Below are positions 58,484-64,000 of a DNA stretch of 64,000 nucleotides, piece after piece; position 1 is the first letter of the stretch; each line of letters begins with the position of its first letter. The notes beneath the pieces are model-generated. The model did no database searches, was not told the DNA's origin, and saw only the letters and a list, made by a program, of their open reading frames with translations. The position numbers and the translations under genes are program-made. Source of the stretch: Xanthobacter autotrophicus (GTDB lineage: Bacteria; Pseudomonadota; Alphaproteobacteria; Rhizobiales; Xanthobacteraceae); the NCBI RefSeq assembly GCF_030015065.1, contig NZ_JAIVFN010000006.1, positions 18,834-82,833 of the forward strand, read 5' to 3'.

Positions 58484-59818
58484 TCAGTTTGTTTCAGTCT
58501 GGAGCTTGGGCAGGCGCACTGTCGCGACGAGGCCGCCGCCGGCGCCGTTGGCGAGGGTCAGCGTGCCGCCATGGGCCTCGGCCACCGCACGGGCGATGGG
58601 AAGGCCGAGCCCCACCCCGCCGGTGGACCGGCTGCGCGAGGTGTCGAGCCGGACGAAGGGTTCGAGCACGGCGGCGAACTGGTCCTGCGGAATGCCTGGG
58701 CCTTCGTCCTTCACCGTCAGCACCGCCTCGGCGCCCTCCTCCGCGAGCACGACATGCGCGGCGCCGCCATAGAGAAGCGCGTTCTCCAGCAGGTTCGACA
58801 CCATCCGCTTCAGGCTGACGAGGCGGCCTGCCACCACCAGGCGCGGCGGGGCTGCAAGATCGGCGGCAAGGCCCCGGTCGCGGGCATTGTCCACCAGCGT
58901 CTCCACCAGCGCCACGAGGTCGAGCGGGCGTACCGGCTCCTCGCTGGCCTCGCCGCGCAGGTAGGACAGGGTGGCGTCCACCATCTGCTCCATCTCCGCC
59001 ACGTCCGCCGCCATGGCCTCGCGCAGGGCGGGGTCGCCCACGTCCTCCATGCGGAAGCGCAGGCGTGTCATGGGCGTGCGCAGATCGTGGGAGACGGCGG
59101 CGAGGGCCTGGGTGCGCCGCTCCATCAGCTCCGCGATGCGAGCCTGCATGCCGTTGAAGGCGTGGGCCAGCTCCCGCACCTCCGTCGGGCCGGTCTCCGG
59201 GAGCCGCACCAGAGGGGCGTCCGGAGGCAGGGCCGCGACGGTCCGCGCCATGGCCCTGAGCGGCCGCGTCAGCCAGGCGGCGATGGCGAGCGACAGCAGC
59301 AGCACGCCCGTCGCCATGAGGGTCGTGGAGAGCACCGATCCGTGCGTCCCGGCCGCCTGCGGCATGGAGGCGAACAGGCGGGCGTTCAGCCAGCTGCCGT
59401 CCGGAAGGCGCACGGCGACCAGGCTGAGGTGCGGATCGGTGCCCGCGCCCACCAGCACATCCTGCGGTCCGAGGTCAGGCGCCAGCGTGCGCACGTCGTC
59501 GGCGAGGCGCTGCCATCCCTCCGCGGCATGGGGGCCGGGTGCGGCCATGGCTTCCCGGCTCCAGTGCGCGTCGATGGCGCCGCCGGACAAGTCATGGGCC
59601 ACATCCTCGCGGCTTTCCGGCGGCGCTGCTGCCAGCGACCGGCGCAGCGCGACGATCTGGTCGGCGAGGCGGATGGCATGGGCCGCATGGCGCTCGCGCT
59701 CCATGGCGTGCTCGTAGGTCCACAGGCTCAGCACATGCACGACGACGATGCCCAGCACCGCCACCACGGCGGTGCGGACGGCGAGGCTGTCCGATGCGCG
59801 GATCAGGGCGCGGATCAC
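58484..59818 (-). CDS. Two-component sensor histidine kinase
   Basis: This 444-residue membrane kinase has TM1 near 14-34 and a periplasmic sensor loop of about 120 residues. TM2 (ATGVLLLSLAIAAWL) is followed by HAMP. HisKA has AAVSHDLRTPMTRLRFRMED with the phospho-acceptor His, and HATPase has NLLENALLYGG, VKDEGPGIPQDQF and GGVGLGLPIARAV. It partners the response regulator encoded upstream, whose stop overlaps its start (ATGA). It probably senses periplasmic metal and controls the cus operon 78 bp downstream. Confidence 0.9.
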   Translation of the reverse strand: MIRALIRASDSLAVRTAVVAVLGIVVVHVLSLWTYEHAMERERHAAHAIRLADQIVALRRSLAAAPPESREDVAHDLSGGAIDAHWSREAMAAPGPHAAEGWQRLADDVRTLAPDLGPQDVLVGAGTDPHLSLVAVRLPDGSWLNARLFASMPQAAGTHGSVLSTTLMATGVLLLSLAIAAWLTRPLRAMARTVAALPPDAPLVRLPETGPTEVRELAHAFNGMQARIAELMERRTQALAAVSHDLRTPMTRLRFRMEDVGDPALREAMAADVAEMEQMVDATLSYLRGEASEEPVRPLDLVALVETLVDNARDRGLAADLAAPPRLVVAGRLVSLKRMVSNLLENALLYGGAAHVVLAEEGAEAVLTVKDEGPGIPQDQFAAVLEPFVRLDTSRSRSTGGVGLGLPIARAVAEAHGGTLTLANGAGGGLVATVRLPKLQTETN

Positions 59819-60585
59819 GAGCGTTCCACCTCCGGGACGAAGAAATAGCCGGCGCCGCGCACGGTCTTCACCATCTCCGGTCCGCCATGGGACTCAAGCT
59901 TCTTGCGCAGCCGGCTGACCTGGATGTCGATGGCGCGGTCGAAGCCTGTGGCGGTGCGGTTCTTGGCAGCGTCCATCAGCTGGTCGCGCGTCAGCACCCT
60001 TTGGGGATGTTCGAGGAAGGTCAGGAGCAGGTCATATTCGCCAGTCGACAGATCCACCACCACGGCTTCGGGATTGGTCAGCTCGCGCCGGCGGGTGTCG
60101 AGGGTCCAGCCGGAAAAGGCGAGCAGGGTGCCCCCGGAAGCCGTGGCGTCGCCCGAAGGCCGCATGCGCCGCAGCACCGCATGGATGCGCGCGAGCAGCT
60201 CGCGCGGATTGAAGGGCTTCGACAGATAGTCGTCCGCACCGAGCTCCAGCCCCACGATCCGGTCCACGTCGCTGCCGCGCGCGGTGAGCATGATGATGGG
60301 CACGTCCGACGTGCGGCGGATGTCCCGGCATAGGTCGAGCCCGCTCGTGCCGGGCAGCATGATGTCGAGGATGATGAGATCCACCGCCCCCGCCTTCATT
60401 GCCTCGCGCATCTCGCGCGCATCCTGTGCCGCGGTGACCTTGTGCCCGTGCTCGCGCAGGAACTTGCCGGCGAGGCGTCGGATCTCGGCATCATCATCGA
60501 CGATCAGGATATGGCATTCGGGAGACACGGGGTGACGCACTCCTGCGAGGCCGTCCTGCGGGCGCGACGGCTGCTCTGCGGACAA
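59815..60585 (-). CDS. OmpR-family response regulator
   Basis: This 256-residue regulator has a receiver domain (ILIVDDDAEIRRL, phospho-acceptor Asp in LIILDIMLPGTSG, Lys in YLSKPFNP). The C-terminal winged-helix domain (VVDLSTGEYDLLLTFLEHPQRVLTRDQLMD and DIQVSRLRKKLE) is of OmpR/PhoB type. An N-terminal extension of about 24 residues precedes the receiver; the true start may be downstream. It lies 6 bp after rcnA on the same strand, so it may be read from the rcnR promoter. Confidence 0.9.
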   Translation of the reverse strand: MSAEQPSRPQDGLAGVRHPVSPECHILIVDDDAEIRRLAGKFLREHGHKVTAAQDAREMREAMKAGAVDLIILDIMLPGTSGLDLCRDIRRTSDVPIIMLTARGSDVDRIVGLELGADDYLSKPFNPRELLARIHAVLRRMRPSGDATASGGTLLAFSGWTLDTRRRELTNPEAVVVDLSTGEYDLLLTFLEHPQRVLTRDQLMDAAKNRTATGFDRAIDIQVSRLRKKLESHGGPEMVKTVRGAGYFFVPEVERS

Positions 60586-60591
60586 GCCCTT

Positions 60592-61761
60592 TTATCCCAG
60601 CCGGCGTGCTTCGCCATACGAAGTTGGCGCAGGCAAGAAATCGCCTTGCACCGCGCCCGCGCTGATGCCGGCCGACGGAGCGTGCTCCCGTGAAAGACCA
60701 TGCCAGCCGAGCCAGCCGGTGTAGAGGCCGACCATCAGGATCAGCGCGGCCGAGGCATAGGGCGCGCGCCGGGCGAAGGCGCTGAAGCCCGACCAACGTT
60801 GCGAGACGTGCCGGACGCTGAGGGCCGCGAGCACGCCGGCCGACACCAGCGTGAGCGCCAGGCCGATGCTGAAGCACAGGACCAGCACGAAGCCGAGGCT
60901 GAAGACCTTCAGCTGCATGCAGATCAGCAGCACGGTGATCGCCGCCGGGCACGGGATCAACCCGCCCGTCAGTCCGAAGACGATGATCTGCCAGGTGGTC
61001 ACCGGGCGGCCGGCAAAGCGATTGCGGATATCGGCGGCGTGGGCGCGGGCGTGGGCGTCGTCCTCGTCGCCGAGATTCATGTGGGCATGGTCATGCTCCT
61101 TGAACACGAGGGCATGGACCTCCTCCCCGCCGTCGGCGAGGCGCATGCGAAGCTCCACTGAAAAGGCATGGGGCTCGGGAATATCGTGCGTGCTCTCGAG
61201 GAATTCACCCCGGTGCACGAACGGGAAGACCTGACGGCCGCCGCCGGGCCGCAGGGTTTCGAGAAAGACGCGCTCGGCGTCAGGAAGCATGCGCCCGCCG
61301 GGGCTGGAGATGCGCCACCGCGGCGGCACGCCATCCTCGAAGATGTCGAGCGCCAGTTCCCCTTCTGCGGTCGAGAGGAGACGGGTCTTGTCCTCATGGT
61401 GGTGATGCGCGTCGCTCTGCTCGCGCCACGTCCGCCAGGCCATCCAGGCGGCGATGGTGATGATCGCCACGGCTGAAGCGAGCTGAAAATAGGGTTCGCT
61501 GGCCTCGCCACCCCATTGCTGCCCGAAATACAGCCCCCCGAGGGCAATGAGCCAGACCACCGCCGTGTGCGAGGCCGTTGCGGCGAGGCCCAGCAGGACG
61601 GCCTGGGTGAGCGTGCCGCGGATGGCGATGATGAAGGCGGCCATCATCGTCTTGGAATGGCCCGGCTCAAGCCCGTGCAGGGCACCGAGCAGGATGGCCG
61701 AGGGGATGAACAGCCAGGCGTGCGCGGCCCCCTGCTGGAGCAGGTCTGTAAACGCAGTCAT
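60592..61761 (-). CDS. rcnA: Nickel/cobalt efflux protein RcnA (NicO family)
   Basis: This 389-residue inner-membrane NicO exporter has the family motif HGLEPGHSKTMMAAFI and a second motif near GGLIPCPAAITVLLIC. A His-rich cytoplasmic loop carries DAHHHHED and EHDHAHMNLG. The domain between helices 3 and 4 is enlarged by about 100 residues (about 125-225, beta-rich), making this longer than E. coli RcnA (274). It directly follows rcnR (12 bp), as expected for a Ni/Co-inducible pair. The predicted substrate is Ni(II)/Co(II). Confidence 0.88.
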   Translation of the reverse strand: MTAFTDLLQQGAAHAWLFIPSAILLGALHGLEPGHSKTMMAAFIIAIRGTLTQAVLLGLAATASHTAVVWLIALGGLYFGQQWGGEASEPYFQLASAVAIITIAAWMAWRTWREQSDAHHHHEDKTRLLSTAEGELALDIFEDGVPPRWRISSPGGRMLPDAERVFLETLRPGGGRQVFPFVHRGEFLESTHDIPEPHAFSVELRMRLADGGEEVHALVFKEHDHAHMNLGDEDDAHARAHAADIRNRFAGRPVTTWQIIVFGLTGGLIPCPAAITVLLICMQLKVFSLGFVLVLCFSIGLALTLVSAGVLAALSVRHVSQRWSGFSAFARRAPYASAALILMVGLYTGWLGWHGLSREHAPSAGISAGAVQGDFLPAPTSYGEARRLG

Positions 61762-61773
61762 CTTGCTCTCAGA

Positions 61774-62052
61774 TCACTTGAGGTAGGTGCGGACGACCTC
61801 GATCAGGTCGGCGGCGCCTTTGGCACGCTCGGGGTCCGGCTCGGCGTCCGGGTTCACCACGTGATGGCGGATGTGGTCCTCCATCAGCTCCGCCGTCAGT
61901 CCGTTGATGGCGCCGCGCATGGAGGCGACCAGCATCAACACGTCGGTGCAGCCGATCTCGGCTTCCAGCGCGCGCTCCACGGCTTCGGCCTGCCCCTTGA
62001 TTCGGCGGATGCGGGCGAGAAGCTTGGTCTTGTGCTTGATCGTGTGTGCCAT
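61774..62052 (-). CDS. rcnR: Nickel/cobalt-responsive repressor RcnR
   Basis: This 92-residue CsoR/RcnR-family repressor has the E. coli RcnR nickel/cobalt ligands at matching positions: His3, Cys35, His60 and His64. The helical core RIRRIKGQAEAVERAL is conserved. It therefore probably senses Ni/Co rather than Cu (CsoR) or formaldehyde (FrmR). The ATG at 62052 keeps His at position 3; a GTG one codon upstream is possible. The palindrome at 62065-62085 just upstream is its likely operator. Confidence 0.88.
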   Translation of the reverse strand: MAHTIKHKTKLLARIRRIKGQAEAVERALEAEIGCTDVLMLVASMRGAINGLTAELMEDHIRHHVVNPDAEPDPERAKGAADLIEVVRTYLK

Positions 62053-62064
62053 CACGGGTTTATA

Positions 62065-62085
62065 ATATAGGGGGGTACCCTATAT
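62065..62085 (-). promoter_or_regulatory. Candidate RcnR operator
   Basis: ATATAGGG-5 nt-CCCTATAT is a perfect 8-bp inverted repeat around a G-tract (six G in a row), 13 bp before the rcnR ATG. The G-tract flanked by AT-rich inverted ends is the type of site bound by RcnR. It overlaps a TATA-rich -10-like region. Confidence 0.6.
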
Positions 62086-62230
62086 AAATCGTTCCTTTCG
62101 CTCGGCGGCAGGGCCAAATACGGGAACTTGCGGAACCGGCCGCGGACATCGGGGCGGACGGGCTTTTGGCAATCTGCGCAATGACCCCGATGTGGTGGAA
62201 CGGCCCTCGGGCTGATAGACATAGCTGGGG

Positions 62231-62440
62231 ATGGATGCCGACGGCATCCTCTCCTTTTTGTTGCTGGTGCTTCTGACAGTTGGGATCGTTGCGCTTGTCC
62301 TCTCCTTCTTTGGAGGCGCCGTGCGGATCGGTAACGATCGAAGCCTTTCGCGAGGCCTCGACATTCTCGGTGAGTACTGCGCGAAGGGAGAAATCCAGCG
62401 CGACGAATACCTCCAGGAAAAGCGCGACCTCAGCGCCTGA
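62231..62440 (+). CDS. SHOCT-domain small membrane protein
   Basis: This 69-residue protein has one N-terminal helix (ILSFLLLVLLTVGIVALVLSFF) and a C-terminal SHOCT motif (LDILGEYCAKGEIQRDEYLQEKRDL), with the usual R/K-G-EI-x-x-x-E/D-Y pattern. It starts divergently from rcnR in the same direction as the cytochrome gene. SHOCT proteins often accompany metal and secretion genes. A role in the complex is unknown. Confidence 0.78.
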   Translation: MDADGILSFLLLVLLTVGIVALVLSFFGGAVRIGNDRSLSRGLDILGEYCAKGEIQRDEYLQEKRDLSA

Positions 62441-62466
62441 TCCGGACCGGGTGACGTCGCGGAGCC

Positions 62467-63162
62467 ATGACAATGAGCAAGATGGCGATCTCATTAGCGG
62501 GTGCGATCATTCTCATCGCTGGAGCAGGTTTACTCGCCATGACGGGAGCCTCACGGGGACAATCGGATGGCGCGCGCGCAGGCGACCCGGCGCTAGGAAG
62601 CCATGTGGCCGATGCCAAATGCGCCGAGTGCCACGGCGCGGATTGCAATAGCAGCGAATCGCAATTTCCGAAACTGGCGGGTCAAAGTCCGGCTTACCTT
62701 TATCGCCAACTCTGGGCCTTCAGGAATGGGACTCGCAGGTCGGACATCATGGCGCCAATCGCGGCAGACCTCGGCGACGCCGACATGGCGAATGCGTCGA
62801 GCTTTTATGGCAAGCAGTCGCGCAAGGCGGACGCGGTCAAGGACCAACGCTTGGCGGCGATTGGAGAGCGCATCTTCTTCGCGGGAATGCCCGCTTGCGC
62901 CATGTGTCACCGTGCGTCCGGCCAACGCGGCATGCCCGTGACGGGCATGATGGGAGGCGGCATGATGGAGCGGATGCCGATGATGGGCATGATGGCCGAC
63001 GCTCCCTATCTGAATGGACAGCATGCGGCATATATCGTCGATCAATTGGATCGCTTCGCGAGTGGCGCGCGTCCGTCGTCGACAATGATGGGCCGTATCG
63101 CGGCGGCGCTGAGCGAAGCCGATAAGAGGGCCGTGGCCGAATATCTCTCCGGCCTGCGTTGA
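62467..63162 (+). CDS. Diheme class I cytochrome c (c4-like) with Met-rich insertion
   Basis: This 231-residue exported protein has a signal anchor (SLAGAIILIAGAGLLAM) and two haem-binding CxxCH motifs, CAECH (52-56) and CAMCH (144-148). The two c-type domains (c4 arrangement) have probable axial Met near 95 (SDIMAP) and in the second domain. Between the second CxxCH and its distal ligand lies a Met/Gly insertion (GMPVTGMMGGGMMERMPMMG), like the Met repeats elsewhere in this cluster. It probably shuttles electrons in the periplasm, perhaps to copper oxidases. Confidence 0.85.
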   Translation: MTMSKMAISLAGAIILIAGAGLLAMTGASRGQSDGARAGDPALGSHVADAKCAECHGADCNSSESQFPKLAGQSPAYLYRQLWAFRNGTRRSDIMAPIAADLGDADMANASSFYGKQSRKADAVKDQRLAAIGERIFFAGMPACAMCHRASGQRGMPVTGMMGGGMMERMPMMGMMADAPYLNGQHAAYIVDQLDRFASGARPSSTMMGRIAAALSEADKRAVAEYLSGLR

Positions 63163-63207
63163 ACTTTCCTATATTCGCGTCTTGCAAGAACGCCTTGGGA
63201 GTGAACC

Positions 63208-63594
63208 ATGAGCTATTATTTCGCCAAAACGCTTGCGCTCGGCTTCGATGACGCCGTGCGGCTGACGACTGAGGCGCTCAAGCGCGAGGGTTTCGGCATC
63301 ATCACCGAGATCGACGTCAGGGACACTCTCAAGAAGAAGATCAATGTCGATTTCCGTCCCTACCGCATTCTCGGCGCCTGCAACCCGGCGCTTGCCCACG
63401 AGGCGCTTGAGATTGAGGACAAGGTAGGCACGATGCTGCCGTGCAACGTCATCGTGCAGGACAAGGGGGACGGCAACACCGAAGTGGCGGCGATCGATCC
63501 CGTCGCCTCAATGCAAGCGATCGACAATCCGCGGCTCAAGCAGGCGGCCGAACACGTCCAGGCGAAGCTCAAGAGCGTGATCGGTTCGCTCTGA
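63208..63594 (+). CDS. DUF302-family protein
   Basis: This 128-residue soluble protein is a complete DUF302 domain: LGFDDAVRLTTEALKREGFGI, EIDVRDTLKKKI, YRILGACNPALAHEAL, LPCNVIV and EVAAIDPVASMQAI. DUF302 proteins recur next to cytochromes and metal/oxidative-stress genes, with unknown activity. GGGAGTGAACC precedes the ATG with good spacing. Confidence 0.87.
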   Translation: MSYYFAKTLALGFDDAVRLTTEALKREGFGIITEIDVRDTLKKKINVDFRPYRILGACNPALAHEALEIEDKVGTMLPCNVIVQDKGDGNTEVAAIDPVASMQAIDNPRLKQAAEHVQAKLKSVIGSL

Positions 63595-63713
63595 CACGGT
63601 TTCGGGCGCATTGCATCCTCATGGGTCGCTCCCGGCGCCTGGATTTATTTAGGCTTACTGGAAAGGGCGCGTCGCCGCATTATCACGTTGAATGCGCGGA
63701 CTATTCCGCGCAA

Positions 63714-63895
63714 ATGGATGATAGCATCTCGGTTCCAGAGAGATCTTCCTTGCTTCGATTTTCTGCCTTCGGCTTGGCTCTGGTCGCGGCGGATCGTGCA
63801 GCGGCGCAGGATTCGGGCAAGAAGACGCCGATCGATACGGCACTGATCGTATAGGTCAATCTGTCGGGCTCGGTCGGCGGGGGTTCTGCTCCGCA
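63714..63895 (+). pseudogene. DUF1194-like remnant with in-frame TAG
   Basis: This short frame has a signal-like start (LLRFSAFGLALVAADRAAAQD) and then TPIDTALIV, followed by TAG and VNLSGSVGGG. Intact DUF1194 proteins read DTALIVSVDVSGSVD at this place. A Ser codon TCG to TAG change would explain the stop. After this point similarity is lost. It looks like a gene fragment left at a recombination boundary. Recognition rests on a short motif only. Confidence 0.45.
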
Positions 63896-63950
63896 TAATT
63901 GCGAGGGTGGAAGGCGGGCGCCCCGCGGGAAGCGGAGCGCCCGTGGCCGG

Positions 63951-64000
63951 TCATCGCGACCAGATGAGCTTGTGCTCGCCCTTGTCGCCCTGGACCAGGG
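63951..64000 (-). CDS. C-terminal end of an unidentified gene clipped by the window edge
   Basis: Read on the minus strand, the last codons give LVQGDKGEHKLIWSR-stop (stop at 63951-63953). A GC-rich hairpin (GGGCGC...GCGCCC, about 63916-63942) follows downstream and could be its terminator. Too little is present to name a family. Confidence 0.35.
   Translation of the reverse strand, partial: LVQGDKGEHKLIWSR

Noticed and set aside
63645..63896. 83-codon minus-strand frame near the right edge
   Set aside because: Lies opposite the DUF1194-like remnant and has no start signal or motif.

Overview
The window is high-GC DNA from an alphaproteobacterium, most likely order Hyphomicrobiales and plausibly family Xanthobacteraceae. 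This is inferred from gene content (aapQMP, hemP with an Irr-type ICE-box-like site, egtBD, a dimeric NADP isocitrate dehydrogenase, and a lipid A type ArnT/PAP2/GT2 operon). No taxonomic marker such as rRNA is present.

Region 1 (1-28,960) looks like ordinary chromosome. It holds the general L-amino-acid ABC transporter operon aapQMP (its aapJ would lie left of the window), hemP, and a four-gene envelope glycolipid operon with overlapping start/stop codons. An RND multidrug pump operon, an aminotransferase and a CPA1 K+/H+ antiporter follow. Next come the ergothioneine pair egtB-egtD, a divergent LysR/nitronate monooxygenase pair, a Kef-type antiporter coupled to a voltage-gated K+ channel, icd with its terminator, a TrmJ-type tRNA methyltransferase and an HSL-type hydrolase. 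A roughly 112-bp two-hairpin dispersed repeat occurs twice, in inverted orientation, on either side of egtBD.

Region 2 (28,968-about 43,700) is accessory DNA beginning at an initiator tRNA-fMet gene. The 3' end of the tRNA is repeated 96 bp downstream, and each copy is followed by its own terminator hairpin. A large serine recombinase reads antisense into the tRNA. Next is a visibly less GC-rich operon of five tightly packed genes: VapB-like antitoxin, VapC PIN toxin, SIR2-like NADase, HerA-type ATPase and a HEPN-like protein carrying an RNGLSH motif. SIR2-HerA is a recognised anti-phage pair (Nezha type). Its overlap with an upstream VapBC and the HEPN-like third gene are the most novel signals here. 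After it lies a plasmid/ICE-type maintenance module (DUF932, ParB, Toprim, DUF2493). The DUF932 and parB genes share a structured leader with covarying stems. The module is followed by small genes and a broken chrA remnant.

Region 3 (43,700-64,000) is a metal-resistance block. A plus-strand run carries a small secreted Cys/His protein, DUF3141, a Spy-like Met-rich protein, DUF2933, a methyltransferase/Cu-ATPase fusion and a tiny Met-rich membrane peptide. A converging minus-strand run carries rcnR, rcnA, an OmpR/kinase pair, CusB, CusA, a periplasmic protein, a multicopper oxidase and an MFS gene broken by an in-frame TAA. The right edge has a SHOCT peptide, a diheme cytochrome c, a DUF302 protein, a DUF1194 remnant and a clipped gene end. 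Together these would detect Ni/Co and probably Cu, export them from the cytoplasm (RcnA, P-ATPase) and periplasm (CusBA), and oxidise Cu(I). No outer-membrane channel gene is visible.
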